Shown here: positions 33,532 through 42,850 of the stretch, piece by piece
Layout: each line of letters starts with the position of its first letter
Position numbering within the stretch: position 1 is the stretch's first letter
Origin: Clostridium acetobutylicum ATCC 824
Lineage (GTDB): Bacteria > Bacillota > Clostridia > Clostridiales > Clostridiaceae
Length of the DNA: 64,000 bases
NCBI RefSeq assembly: GCF_000008765.1
Contig: NC_003030.1
Coordinates: 530,001-594,000, forward strand
Reading direction: 5' to 3'
The notes under the pieces: model-generated
What the model was told of the DNA's origin: nothing
Database searches by the model: none
What the model saw: the letters and a program-made list of their open reading frames with translations, nothing else
Made by a program: the position numbers and the translations under genes

Positions 33532-35040
33532 GTGAAAGTTGGTACCTCAAAAATTATGAATAAGATAGATCAATTTTGTACTACAAGTTTAGGAATACCA
33601 GGAAATATTCTTATGGAAAACGCGGCTCTAAAAGTAGTAAAAAACATAGGAGAAGAATTTAAGGATATAGTTTTAGTATGTGGTGTTGGAAATAATGGCG
33701 GAGATGGAATGGCATGTGCAAGACACCTAAATGCAATAGGAAGAAATCTAAAGATATTTTGTGTAGGAAATATAGAAAAGATGAGTAGCGACTGTAAATT
33801 TAATTACGATATACTGAGCAATATTGGGATACAAGTGATAAATTTAGCGAATGAAGATGATTTAGAAGAATTTAAAACGGCTGTTCAATCAGCTGACCTG
33901 ATTTTAGACTGCATATTTGGTACAGGACTTAGTAGAGAAGTTAAAGGCATATATAGAGATGTAATCTCCATAATAAATGATGAAGGAAATTATATTATGG
34001 CAGTTGATACACCTTCAGGTTTAAGCAGTGATACTGGAATTGAAATGGGGATAGCCATAAAAGCACATAAGACAATATCATTTGTTATGTACAAAAGAGG
34101 TTTTTTTAGATACAGAAGCGAAGATTACACAGGAGAGATAGTAATAGAAAACATAGGAGTACCTAAATTTGTAATAGATAAATTTCATGAGAATGAGTAC
34201 ATAGTAGACGAAGAAATGGCATCGAATAGTATTATAAAAAGAGATAAGTATGCACATAAAGGTAACTTTGGAAGAGTGGCAATTTTTGCTGGAGCAAAGG
34301 GGTATTCTGGAGCAGCATATATATCCACAGAAGCTGCTGTTAGATCAGGTTCTGGTTTAATTACCTTATGCACAAAAGAGGAATTACAAAATTTACTAAG
34401 TAGCAAACTTGTAGAGGCTATGACTGCTAGTTTTAACGATAAAGAAAAAATTGAAAAAATTATTACTTCAAGTGATGCAATAGCTGTAGGGCCAGGAATG
34501 GGAAATACTGAAGAAACTTTTTATAAAGTGAAGGAAATTTTATCTACAGCATGTTGCCCTATTGTGATTGATGCAGATGGAATAAACGTTCTTAAGGGGA
34601 GGCTCGATACATTAAAAAATAGTAAAAATAAAGTAATACTCACGCCTCACCCAGGTGAGATGTCAAGAATATCAGGTGTATCTATTGAAAAGCTTGAAAA
34701 GAACAGAATAGATATTGCTAAAAATTTTGCAGCTAAATATGATGTAATAATAGTTTTAAAAGGGTATAAGACAGTAATAACAGATGGTAAAGAGGTTTTT
34801 GTAAATACAACTGGCAGCAGTTATATGGCATCAGGTGGAATGGGCGACTGCTTAACAGGAATTATAGTGTCGTTAGTTGGACAAGGATATTCGCCTATTA
34901 TGGCAGCGGCTATTGGAACTTTTATTCATGGATATTGTGGTGATGTGTTAGCAAATAAGATGGCTAATATAACAGCCTCTGACATATTGAAGGAAATTCC
35001 ATATTCAATAAAAAAAATTAGTTATAATAAAATGAGATAG
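33532..35040 (+). CDS. nnr: Bifunctional NAD(P)HX epimerase/dehydratase
   Basis: 502-residue metabolite-repair enzyme. The N-terminal YjeF_N epimerase (about 1-205, with GVGNNGGDGM and VDTPSGLSSDTG) interconverts the R and S forms of hydrated NAD(P)H. The C-terminal ribokinase-like dehydratase (about 220-495, with GPGMGN, VIDADGINVL, TPHPGEM and SGGMGDCLTG) restores NAD(P)H using ADP or ATP. GTG start seven bases after GGAGGTG. Confidence 0.95.
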   Translation: MKVGTSKIMNKIDQFCTTSLGIPGNILMENAALKVVKNIGEEFKDIVLVCGVGNNGGDGMACARHLNAIGRNLKIFCVGNIEKMSSDCKFNYDILSNIGIQVINLANEDDLEEFKTAVQSADLILDCIFGTGLSREVKGIYRDVISIINDEGNYIMAVDTPSGLSSDTGIEMGIAIKAHKTISFVMYKRGFFRYRSEDYTGEIVIENIGVPKFVIDKFHENEYIVDEEMASNSIIKRDKYAHKGNFGRVAIFAGAKGYSGAAYISTEAAVRSGSGLITLCTKEELQNLLSSKLVEAMTASFNDKEKIEKIITSSDAIAVGPGMGNTEETFYKVKEILSTACCPIVIDADGINVLKGRLDTLKNSKNKVILTPHPGEMSRISGVSIEKLEKNRIDIAKNFAAKYDVIIVLKGYKTVITDGKEVFVNTTGSSYMASGGMGDCLTGIIVSLVGQGYSPIMAAAIGTFIHGYCGDVLANKMANITASDILKEIPYSIKKISYNKMR

Positions 35041-35083
35041 TTGTGAATATTAATTAAGTAATAGAAATTTTAAGGGGAATTGC

Positions 35084-35719
35084 ATGGAGAAAGGTAAAAA
35101 AGTATTCATACCTATAGTTACAGCTGTTTTCTTAATATTAGTTTTAGCAATTTTTATGATTTACTATTTTATAAATAGAGAACATGAAAAAGATATTGTT
35201 GAATACTTAAAGGACTTAAAAAGCTATAGTTGTAGTATAAATATTGAAGTAAAAAATGGGAAGCAGCATATTGAATATAATGGAAAACAAATGTATAGAC
35301 TCGGTTCGGGATATAGACTGGAGTTGAACGATAAAAAAAGAGTTATGATATATAAGGAAAACAAAGTTTACGTTCAAGATGTAGAAAATAATAAATCATA
35401 TACACTGCCACTCAAAGTTGATGATGTATATAATATGACATTTATAGGTAAATACATTGGCATGTTGTACACTGCTGAAAATATAAAATATTCTATCAAA
35501 AGTATAGAGGGAATTCAGTATGCCCTAATTAAAATAACAATACCATGTCAGAACAAAAATATGAGTTACGGTGTACTTTATGTGGATTTAAAAGATAAGT
35601 GTCCAACTGAACTTAAAATATATGATGTAAAAAATGAGGAAAGATTAAGAGTACAATATAAAGAGTTTCAGCCCGATCCTAGTTTAGAAGATAACTTATT
35701 TGAGCCAGTTAATATGTAA
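35084..35719 (+). CDS. GerS-like (LolA-type) membrane-anchored protein
   Basis: 211-residue protein with an N-terminal membrane anchor (about 6-28) and an outside domain resembling the LolA/GerS fold: YLKDLKSYSCSINIEVKNG, a YRLELND segment and a C-terminal LKIYDVKNEERLRVQY. Unlike Clostridioides difficile GerS it has no lipobox, only a membrane helix. In C. difficile, gerS (needed for cortex hydrolysis during germination) lies beside an alanine racemase gene, and here alr follows too. The role in spores is inferred. ATG after AAGGGG. Confidence 0.72.
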   Translation: MEKGKKVFIPIVTAVFLILVLAIFMIYYFINREHEKDIVEYLKDLKSYSCSINIEVKNGKQHIEYNGKQMYRLGSGYRLELNDKKRVMIYKENKVYVQDVENNKSYTLPLKVDDVYNMTFIGKYIGMLYTAENIKYSIKSIEGIQYALIKITIPCQNKNMSYGVLYVDLKDKCPTELKIYDVKNEERLRVQYKEFQPDPSLEDNLFEPVNM

Positions 35720-35848
35720 TTATGTTTGCAGGTGGTTCTTGATATAAGAATAGTTTTTATGTATCATTTGTAGAAGCAGAGTTTTTTAATTTTGTAGTTT
35801 GAATATTATAGTATTTGTTTTAGTTATAATAATAAGGATGGTGGGCGA

Positions 35849-37009
35849 ATGTTCAGACATATAAGACCTGTATGGGCTGAGATAGATTTAGATAATATTG
35901 CATATAATATGCAGCAAATTAGAAGGTGTTCAAAAAGTGATGAAATAATAGGGGTAGTTAAGGCTGATGCATATGGTCATGGAGCTGTTGATGTAGCACC
36001 AGTACTTTTGGAGAATGGTGCAAATCGTCTTGCGGTTGCTGTGATAAGCGAAGCTGTAGAACTGAGAAAGTCAGGAATTCAATGTCCGATAATGATTTTA
36101 GGTTATACACCCTTAAGTTTGGTGGATAGTATTATAAAATACAGTATAGAACAAACTGTTTTTTCATATGATTATGCAGAAAAGCTATCTGAGGCAGCAA
36201 GGCAAAAGAATATAACGCTTAGAATCCATATAGCATTAGATACAGGGATGGGGAGAATAGGATTTTTGCCAACAGAGGAAAGTGTATGGGAAGTTTATAA
36301 AATAAGTAAACTTTCAAACATAATAATAGAAGGAATATTTTCACACTTTTCAACATCTGATGAGACAAATAAAGAATATACGTATGCACAATTAAAGAAG
36401 TTTGAATGGTTTTATAATGAATTAAGAAAGAAAAATATTAAAATAAATATAAGACATATAGGCAACAGTGCTGCCATAATGGAATTGCCAGAAACTCATT
36501 TTGAGGCTACAAGACCTGGCATTATACTATATGGATACTATCCATCAAATGAGGTTGACAAGAATAAGTTAAACTTAAAACCCATTATGACACTTAAAAC
36601 CAATGTGGTTCATATAAAAAAAATGATGCCTGGTGAATATGTTAGCTATGGCAGAAAGTTTAAATGTGAAAGAGAGAGTATTATAGCTACACTTCCTGTT
36701 GGATATGCAGATGGATATACCAGGATGCTTTCAGGCAAGGCAAAAGTAATAATTAATGGTAACTATGCGCCTGTTATCGGGAGGATTTGTATGGATCAAT
36801 GTATGATAGATATTACTGATCTTCCAAGCGTTCAAGTTGGAGACGAAGTTGTAATTATGGGTGAAAGTGATGATAAAAAATTTACAGCAGACGATATGGC
36901 TGAAATCATAGGAACAATAAATTACGAAGTTATTTGTATGATAAGCAAGCGTGTACCACGCGTTTATATAAAGAATGGGGAAGTTGTAAAAATAAGGAAT
37001 TACGTGTAG
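35849..37009 (+). CDS. alr: Alanine racemase
   Basis: 386-residue PLP enzyme that makes D-alanine for peptidoglycan. Lys38 in VVKADAYGHG holds PLP; Tyr267 in SYGRKF is the opposite catalytic base. LDTGMGRIGF, GNSAA and GRICMDQCMID are the usual landmarks. Normal length. ATG after GGTGGG. It sits upstream of mazEF as in Bacillus. In spore formers D-alanine also affects germination. Confidence 0.97.
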   Translation: MFRHIRPVWAEIDLDNIAYNMQQIRRCSKSDEIIGVVKADAYGHGAVDVAPVLLENGANRLAVAVISEAVELRKSGIQCPIMILGYTPLSLVDSIIKYSIEQTVFSYDYAEKLSEAARQKNITLRIHIALDTGMGRIGFLPTEESVWEVYKISKLSNIIIEGIFSHFSTSDETNKEYTYAQLKKFEWFYNELRKKNIKINIRHIGNSAAIMELPETHFEATRPGIILYGYYPSNEVDKNKLNLKPIMTLKTNVVHIKKMMPGEYVSYGRKFKCERESIIATLPVGYADGYTRMLSGKAKVIINGNYAPVIGRICMDQCMIDITDLPSVQVGDEVVIMGESDDKKFTADDMAEIIGTINYEVICMISKRVPRVYIKNGEVVKIRNYV

Positions 37010-37047
37010 CGAATTTTATAGAAAAACCTTAAGTTTTAGCAAATCCT

Positions 37048-37077
37048 TTGACATATTGACACTTGATGAATTATAAT
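37048..37077 (+). promoter_or_regulatory. Consensus sigma-A promoter of the mazEF pair
   Basis: TTGACA (37048-37053), an 18-bp spacer and TATAAT (37072-37077): both hexamers match consensus. It lies 50 bp before the antitoxin start, so the pair can be transcribed apart from alr. Confidence 0.75.
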
Positions 37078-37126
37078 CAGTATATACATATATTCGTTAT
37101 AGTTGATAGGAGGTATTAATTTTTGT

Positions 37127-37447
37127 ATGTCAAGTTCAAAGAGATTAGTAGTTAACCTCTCAGAAACACTTTATGACGAGTTTAACAAAGCACTTAAGGA
37201 AGATTGTAAAAAAAGAAGTGAATTTATTAGGGAAGCTATAATATTATATATAGAGGAGAGAAAAAAACTTCAACAGATAGAACTCGTAAAAAAAGGATAT
37301 AGTGAAATGGCTAAATTAAATATAGAAATTTGTGAATGTGGTTTTTCCTCTGATTTAGAAGATTTGAATCAATATGAAGTTATGCTATCGGAGAGTGATT
37401 TGCTTGATGACAATAGTGGTAAAACGAGGAGATATATTCTATGCTGA
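37127..37447 (+). CDS. ndoAI: Antitoxin EndoAI (MazE-like, ribbon-helix-helix)
   Basis: 106-residue antitoxin. The ribbon-helix-helix DNA-binding domain covers about 1-50 ([19 protein letters not shown], then a [14 protein letters not shown] helix); the acidic C-terminus would wrap the toxin. I start at ATG 37127, 13 bases after AGGAGG, a wide but usable gap. The 3' end overlaps the toxin gene by 41 bp. It is probably autoregulated as in other mazEF pairs. Confidence 0.92.
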   Translation: MSSSKRLVVNLSETLYDEFNKALKEDCKKRSEFIREAIILYIEERKKLQQIELVKKGYSEMAKLNIEICECGFSSDLEDLNQYEVMLSESDLLDDNSGKTRRYILC

Positions 37448-37775
37448 TTTGAGTCCAGTAGTAGGCTCTGAACAAGGAGGAATACGACCTGTCATAATTA
37501 TTCAAAATGACATGGGTAATAAGTACAGTCCTACGGTGATTGTTGCGGCAATAACATCGCAGATAAATAAAGCAAAGCTTCCAACGCATGTGGAAATTTC
37601 TTCAGAAGATTATGGTTTAAACAAAGATTCTGTTGTTTTGCTTGAACAGATAAGAACTTTAGATAAAAGAAGGCTTAAAGAAAAAATAGGTCATATGACA
37701 GATATGGATATGAAAAAAGTGGATGAGGCGCTTTTAATTAGTATAGGTCTTCAAAATATGTTTGAGAGTGTATAG
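37407..37775 (+). CDS. ndoA: Endoribonuclease EndoA (MazF toxin)
   Basis: 122-residue PemK/MazF RNase. It is very close to Bacillus Endo[26 protein letters not shown], then [27 protein letters not shown] and [10 protein letters not shown]. It cuts mRNA at specific short sequences when not held by the antitoxin. The ATG at 37407 overlaps the antitoxin gene, indicating translational coupling. It ends before a strong terminator. Confidence 0.95.
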   Translation: MTIVVKRGDIFYADLSPVVGSEQGGIRPVIIIQNDMGNKYSPTVIVAAITSQINKAKLPTHVEISSEDYGLNKDSVVLLEQIRTLDKRRLKEKIGHMTDMDMKKVDEALLISIGLQNMFESV

Positions 37776-37801
37776 GACGAAAGTTATACTAAATTTAAAT
37801 T

Positions 37802-37837
37802 AATAAGCACTATTCTTATCGAATGGTGCTTATTTTT
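37802..37837 (+). terminator. Intrinsic terminator of mazEF
   Basis: AATAAGCACTATTC (37802-37815) and GAATGGTGCTTATT (37821-37834) pair over 14 bp with one G-U and a five-base loop, followed by TTTG. It ends 21 bp before the thiE start, so the thiE SD is just downstream. Confidence 0.85.
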
Positions 37838-37858
37838 GTGAGGTTAGGAGGAGTTTTT

Positions 37859-38494
37859 GTGAAAAATGTTGACTATAAATTATATCTTGTTACAGATAGA
37901 AAAGTTTTGAAGGAAAGAGATTTATACAAATCAATAGAAGAGGCTATAAAAGGTGGGGTTACCCTAGTTCAATTAAGGGAGAAAGAGATGTCTACCTTGG
38001 ACTTTTATGAGTCTGCACTTAAGCTTAAAAAAATAACAGAGACATATAAAATACCTCTTATAATAAATGATAGAATTGATATAGCACTGGCAATAAATGC
38101 TGATGGTGTACATATTGGACAAAGCGACATGCCGCTGATTAAGGCACGTGAATTATTAGGGAAAGATAAAATAATAGGTGTTTCAGCTCATAGCATTGAG
38201 GAAGCTTTAGAAGCGGAAAGAAATGGAGCAACGTATCTTGGAGTAGGTGCTATTTATAATACTTCAACCAAGGGTGATGCTCAAGCTGTAAGCCTCGAAG
38301 AACTTAAGAATATAAAAAATAGCGTTAAAATACCAGTGGTAGGAATAGGGGGAATAAATGAGGAGAATGCTAACAAGGTAATTGAAACTGGTGTTGATGG
38401 AATAAGTGTCATATCTGGAATACTTTCAGCACAAAAAATTAAAGATAAGGCTAGAGTTATGTTTGATATAGTTAAAAAAAATTCAACTAAATAA
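37859..38494 (+). CDS. thiE: Thiamine-phosphate synthase
   Basis: 211-residue TIM-barrel enzyme joining the pyrimidine and thiazole halves of thiamine. Motifs are [36 protein letters not shown] and VVGIGGI. GTG start five bases after AGGAGGAG; an earlier GTG at 37823 lies in the terminator stem. It stands alone, without other thi genes and without a visible TPP riboswitch. Confidence 0.93.
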   Translation: MKNVDYKLYLVTDRKVLKERDLYKSIEEAIKGGVTLVQLREKEMSTLDFYESALKLKKITETYKIPLIINDRIDIALAINADGVHIGQSDMPLIKARELLGKDKIIGVSAHSIEEALEAERNGATYLGVGAIYNTSTKGDAQAVSLEELKNIKNSVKIPVVGIGGINEENANKVIETGVDGISVISGILSAQKIKDKARVMFDIVKKNSTK

Positions 38495-38533
38495 GTCGTA
38501 TACACCAAAACTTTGTTGAGGTCTTAGATATTT

Positions 38534-38617
38534 TGCATATATAGCCTGATTTTGCCTTGAGTTCAATGTAGAGTGTGAACAAAAAGTAAATTTTAAACTA
38601 AAATCAGAAAAAATGCA
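38534..38617 (+). promoter_or_regulatory. Nested inverted repeats in the yitT leader
   Basis: TGCAT (38534-38538) and CTGATTTT (38546-38553) can pair with AAAATCAG (38600-38607) and ATGCA (38613-38617). The structure ends 30 bp before the start codon. No riboswitch class recognised. Confidence 0.3.
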
Positions 38618-38647
38618 CAAACTAACTACTGGGTGAGGAGGATAGAT

Positions 38648-39487
38648 ATGAAAAAGTTTAAAGAGTATTTATATATAACATTAGGTTTTCTAATAGTAGC
38701 CGCTTCAGTTAAGTTCTTTTTTGAACCAAATAATATAGCTGGAGGTGGGGTAACGGGATTTGCAATAATTATAAATGAATTTTTTAAAACCCTTTCAGTA
38801 GGTTTAATTACATTTGTGTTAAATGCAGTGTTATTTGCAGTAGCAATGATATTTATAGATGGAAACTTTGGAATTAAAACCTTGTATTCCAGTTTTGGAC
38901 TTTCAGTTTCATTATGGATTATGGATAAATACATAGTATGTCCACCGTTAACTAAAAATTTACTACTGGCGACTTTGTTTGGAACTCTAATATCAGGTAT
39001 AGGAATGGGAATTTGTTTTAATCAAAATGCGTCCACAGGTGGAACGGATATACTTGCTAAAATGATGAATAAGTTTTTTCATATGGATATAGGGAAAGCA
39101 CTTCTTTTGGTGGATTTTGTTATAACACTTTTTGCAGGATTTACACTTGGGGCAGATCTTGGAATGTATTCTTTACTTTCAGTTATAATAGGAGGCTTTG
39201 TTATAGATAATGTTATAGAAGGATTGAATATATGCAAGAAGATAATGGTTATAAGTGATAAAAATGACGCAATAAGTGAATTTATAATAAAAGAACTAGA
39301 AAGAGGATGTACAATTATAGATGGAAAAGGTGGTTATACTGGCAAGGATACTTACATATTATATACTGTACTCAATAGAAAAGAATTTATAAGGCTTAGA
39401 ATATTTATAAAAGAAACTGATCCAAATGCTTTTATAACAATAAGTGATGCAAAGGAAGTTCTTGGAGAAGGTTTTAAAGAAATTTAG
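38648..39487 (+). CDS. YitT family membrane protein (DUF161/DUF2179)
   Basis: 279-residue protein with five to six membrane helices (DUF161 repeats, with FFEPNNIAGGGVTGFAII and NQNASTGGTDILAKM) and a C-terminal cytosolic DUF2179 domain (about 200-279, ending ISDAKEVLGEGF). The DUF2179 fold is related to PII-like ligand sensors. The transported substrate is unknown. ATG 38648 after GAGGAGG. Confidence 0.9.
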   Translation: MKKFKEYLYITLGFLIVAASVKFFFEPNNIAGGGVTGFAIIINEFFKTLSVGLITFVLNAVLFAVAMIFIDGNFGIKTLYSSFGLSVSLWIMDKYIVCPPLTKNLLLATLFGTLISGIGMGICFNQNASTGGTDILAKMMNKFFHMDIGKALLLVDFVITLFAGFTLGADLGMYSLLSVIIGGFVIDNVIEGLNICKKIMVISDKNDAISEFIIKELERGCTIIDGKGGYTGKDTYILYTVLNRKEFIRLRIFIKETDPNAFITISDAKEVLGEGFKEI

Positions 39488-39610
39488 AAAACTTAATACT
39501 ATGTTAATAAATGGCGTTTTGTATATTTAGCATAGTATGTTATAATAAGAGTAGTTTTGTTGATTTGTGATAACAGTTTTGTAGAAAAAAAAGATAAGTG
39601 GGAGAGATAT

Positions 39611-40297
39611 ATGATAGAATTTAAAAATGTTAATAAAACATACGGAAATGATGTAAAAGCTCTTTCTGATATAAATATCTCAATCGATAGGGGAGAGTTT
39701 GTATTTGTAGTTGGTCCAAGCGGAGCAGGTAAATCAACTTTTATAAAATTGCTTATGAAAGAAATTGAACCTACTTCAGGAACTATAATAGTAAATGATG
39801 TAGAAATATGTAATTTGAAAAAGAAGCAAATACCGTACTATAGAAGAAAGATAGGTATGGTGTTTCAAGATTTTAGGCTTATACCTACTCTAAATGTTTA
39901 TGAAAATGTAGCATTTGCAATGAGAATTGTTCAAGCAGGTCATAAAGAAATAAGGAAAAGAGTTCCTATGGTTCTAGCGCTTGTTGGGCTTTCAAGTAAG
40001 GCAAATGACTTTCCAAGTCAACTTTCCGGAGGAGAGCAGCAAAGAGTTTCACTTGCAAGAGCGATAGTAAATAATCCTGCAGTCTTGATTGCAGACGAGC
40101 CTACAGGAAATCTTGACCCAGATACAGCAAACGAGATTGTTAATATAATGAATGATATAAACAAAGCAGGAACAACAGTAATAATGGCAACCCATGCTAA
40201 AGAAATAGTAAATGACATGAAAAAAAGAGTTATAGCAATAGAAGATGGTATGGTTGCTAGAGATGAACGAAGGGGAAGATACGATTATGAGAGTTAG
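39611..40297 (+). CDS. ftsE: Cell-division ATP-binding protein FtsE
   Basis: 228-residue ABC ATPase. Walker A GPSGAGKST, Q-loop VFQDFRLIP, signature LSGGEQQR, Walker B VLIADEPTG and H-loop ATH are intact. With FtsX it forms the complex that activates peptidoglycan hydrolases at division or elongation. ATG 39611 after GGGAGAG. It overlaps ftsX by 11 bp. Confidence 0.95.
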   Translation: MIEFKNVNKTYGNDVKALSDINISIDRGEFVFVVGPSGAGKSTFIKLLMKEIEPTSGTIIVNDVEICNLKKKQIPYYRRKIGMVFQDFRLIPTLNVYENVAFAMRIVQAGHKEIRKRVPMVLALVGLSSKANDFPSQLSGGEQQRVSLARAIVNNPAVLIADEPTGNLDPDTANEIVNIMNDINKAGTTVIMATHAKEIVNDMKKRVIAIEDGMVARDERRGRYDYES

Positions 40298-41192
40298 TAC
40301 ATTAAAGTTATTTTTTATAGATGCTCTTAAAAGTTTAAAAAGAAATAAGACTATAAGTACTGCAGCAGCAGCAACAGTAGCGGCAACTCTTTTTATACTA
40401 GGAGTATGTTTATTGGTGCTTCTTAACGTAAAAACAGGAATAAGCGATGTAAGATCCAAAGTTCAGGTACAGGTTTACTTTAAAGATGATATAACAATAG
40501 ATGAACAAAAAATTGTTTTAAATAAGTTGGCGGACGTACCAGGCATAACAGGAATAAAATTCGAAAGTAAAAGTGATGCTTTAGCTAAATTTAAACAACA
40601 ACTAGGAAATGATAATAAAACATTAGTTGAAGGTATGGATACTAGAAATCCTATGCCTAATTCATATGTTGTAAGTGTTTCGGATTCTGATTATGCATCA
40701 GGTGTGGTTAAAGCTCTTAAAGATAAGAATGGATCTACTTTAGATGGAATAGAGAAGATACAGGATGGAAGAGAATTAGTAAATAAGATAACCACTATAA
40801 CAAATACAGTTCAATGGGTTGGAATTGCTATATTTATTATATTGGCGGGTGTGTCATTGTTCTTAATTGGAAATACTATAAAACTTACAGTATATTCAAG
40901 ACGTAGAGAAATAGGGATAATGAAATATATAGGTGCGACAGATTGGTTTATAAGACTTCCTTTTGTAATAGAGGGAATGATTATAGGTATAGCAGGAGCG
41001 CTTGTAACAATTTTGGTTGTATATAACTTGTATAGAGTTCTCTTTAATAAGATAAGAAGTAGTTTCTTAACAATGAATATAATACAGCCTTCATATGTAT
41101 TGACTTTTATGTCCTGGGAATTTATTTTAGCAGGAATGTTTATTGGAGCATTAGGAAGTATTGTAGTTATAAGAAAGTTTCTTGATGTGTAG
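40287..41192 (+). CDS. ftsX: Cell-division protein FtsX
   Basis: 301-residue membrane partner of FtsE: one N-terminal helix (about 25-47), an extracellular loop domain of about 120 residues, and three C-terminal helices, as usual. ATG 40287 lies eight bases after AAGGGGAAG; longer in-frame starts at 40245 and 40263 would overlap ftsE more. The extracellular loop is expected to contact a wall hydrolase; the partner is not in the window. Confidence 0.94.
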   Translation: MRVSTLKLFFIDALKSLKRNKTISTAAAATVAATLFILGVCLLVLLNVKTGISDVRSKVQVQVYFKDDITIDEQKIVLNKLADVPGITGIKFESKSDALAKFKQQLGNDNKTLVEGMDTRNPMPNSYVVSVSDSDYASGVVKALKDKNGSTLDGIEKIQDGRELVNKITTITNTVQWVGIAIFIILAGVSLFLIGNTIKLTVYSRRREIGIMKYIGATDWFIRLPFVIEGMIIGIAGALVTILVVYNLYRVLFNKIRSSFLTMNIIQPSYVLTFMSWEFILAGMFIGALGSIVVIRKFLDV

Positions 41193-41234
41193 CCTAAATT
41201 TATGTTGATCTTTTGATATAAGGATTAAATTAAG

Positions 41235-41306
41235 ACCACTCCAACCTCCTAATATAATTTAGAGTTAATCTTATTTCTAAATTATATTTTGGTATGGAGT
41301 GGTTTT
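41235..41306 (+). terminator. Long nested hairpin terminator after ftsX
   Basis: Outer arms ACCACTCCA (41235-41243) and TGGAGTGGT (41295-41303) enclose a perfect 13-bp inner repeat (41251-41263 with 41276-41288); TTT follows. The size exceeds an ordinary terminator. Confidence 0.75.
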
Positions 41307-41483
41307 GTTATATGTTTTTATTTATAAATAGTGAATAGATATAAAGATTTTGCCAAACATTATTTAATAGTGCTATAATAAATAATATTTGGTATATATG
41401 AAAACACTATGATTATTATAAATTAACAATATTATTGAAATTTCTAAGTGTATTTCATAAAAATTTGTGGGACGGTGAAAGCT

Positions 41484-42695
41484 TTGGATAATAAGAAGAA
41501 AAAGTGGATTGTCATTACGGTGGCTATTGTTGTTGTTACTAATATAGCTTCATTATTTTTGGGCGGAAGATTTTTAGTATTTGCGGGAAATAGTAGAGTT
41601 GCAGTAGATAAGGATACATATGACACTGTTCAAAAATTCTCTAAATTGTTTTCTGTAAGGGATCAACTTTATAAATACTACGATGGTAAAATCAGTGATA
41701 GTGTGCTTTTGGATGGAGCTTTGAAAGGAATGACTTCATCTTTAAAAGACCCATATACAGTATATATGGATAAAAGTGAAACAAAATCTTTCAATTCTGA
41801 AATTCAAGGACAACAATATGTAGGACTTGGAATGGAGGTTCAAGCGAAAGACAATAAAGTAATAGTATCTACTGTATTTGATAATTCTCCAGCGGAAAAG
41901 GCAGGGATGAAATCTGGAGATGTTATTGTAAAAGTAAATGGAACGGATGCAGTAAGCACTGATCTTGAGAAAACAGTTTCGATGATAAAGGGAAAAGAAG
42001 GAACAAGTGTTACACTTACATTATACAGATCCACCAAGGGAAACTTTGATATCACAGCAAAAAGACAAAAAGTTGCTATTGATACTGTAAGTGGAGAAAT
42101 GTTAAGTAACGAAATAGGATATATGCAAGTTAGTATGTTCGATGAAAATACTGGGAATAACTTTAATAAGAAAATTGATGAATTAAAGCAACAGGGAATG
42201 AAGGGACTTATTCTCGATTTAAGGTCAAATCCAGGAGGACTTCTCAGTGCATGTATACAAGTGACTTCAAACTTTGTTACAAAAGATAAAGTTATAGTTT
42301 CAACAATTGACAAATATAATTCTAAGGAAGAATATAAATCAAAGGGTGGAAATTATATAGGTCTTCCTCTTGTAGTTTTAGTAGATGGAAATACAGCAAG
42401 TGCTTCAGAAATTTTTTCAGGTGCTATAAGAGATTATAAATTGGGCACCCTAATTGGTGAAAAGACATTTGGTAAGGGTGTTGTTCAGGCTCCATTTGAT
42501 TTAAATGATGGTACACAACTTAAGATAACTATATCTAAGTACTACACACCAAATGGTGAAAATATACACCACAAAGGTATAAAACCTGATATAGAAGTTA
42601 AGTATCCTGATACACTTAAAGATAAACCTTATGATAGAAATTCGGACCCACAATTTCAGAAAGCTTTGGAACAAATAAAATCTAAAATGAAATAG
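41484..42695 (+). CDS. C-terminal processing peptidase (S41, CtpA/CtpB type)
   Basis: 404-residue membrane-anchored serine protease: N-terminal helix (about 8-30), a PDZ domain (about 100-190) and the S41 core. The Ser-Lys dyad is Ser306 in NTASASE and Lys331 in TFGKG, 25 residues apart as in other family members. The start is uncertain; TTG 41484 follows GGTGAAAG, and a GTG at 41475 is also possible. In Bacillus, ctpB lies beside ftsEX and its product triggers SpoIVFB during sporulation. Confidence 0.9.
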   Translation: MDNKKKKWIVITVAIVVVTNIASLFLGGRFLVFAGNSRVAVDKDTYDTVQKFSKLFSVRDQLYKYYDGKISDSVLLDGALKGMTSSLKDPYTVYMDKSETKSFNSEIQGQQYVGLGMEVQAKDNKVIVSTVFDNSPAEKAGMKSGDVIVKVNGTDAVSTDLEKTVSMIKGKEGTSVTLTLYRSTKGNFDITAKRQKVAIDTVSGEMLSNEIGYMQVSMFDENTGNNFNKKIDELKQQGMKGLILDLRSNPGGLLSACIQVTSNFVTKDKVIVSTIDKYNSKEEYKSKGGNYIGLPLVVLVDGNTASASEIFSGAIRDYKLGTLIGEKTFGKGVVQAPFDLNDGTQLKITISKYYTPNGENIHHKGIKPDIEVKYPDTLKDKPYDRNSDPQFQKALEQIKSKMK

Positions 42696-42734
42696 ATTTT
42701 TATGATTAATATATCGAAATTTACTTAAACTATT

Positions 42735-42785
42735 AACCTATACATGAGTCAGAGTATTCATCAAGGCTCTTGTATAAGGTTATTT
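42735..42785 (+). terminator. Probable terminator between ctp and the MinJ-like gene
   Basis: AACCTATACATGAG (42735-42748) pairs imperfectly with CTCTTGTATAAGGTT (42767-42781), followed by ATTTTAG. Confidence 0.55.
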
Positions 42786-42850
42786 TAGTGATTTCAATGT
42801 AGCTGACATTAAATTATAGCTATTATAAAGGAGAGGAGAATCTTTTTTAC

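Noticed and set aside
37776-37858. TPP riboswitch before thiE
   Set aside because: The gap is only 83 bp, is occupied by the mazEF terminator and has no THI-box pattern.
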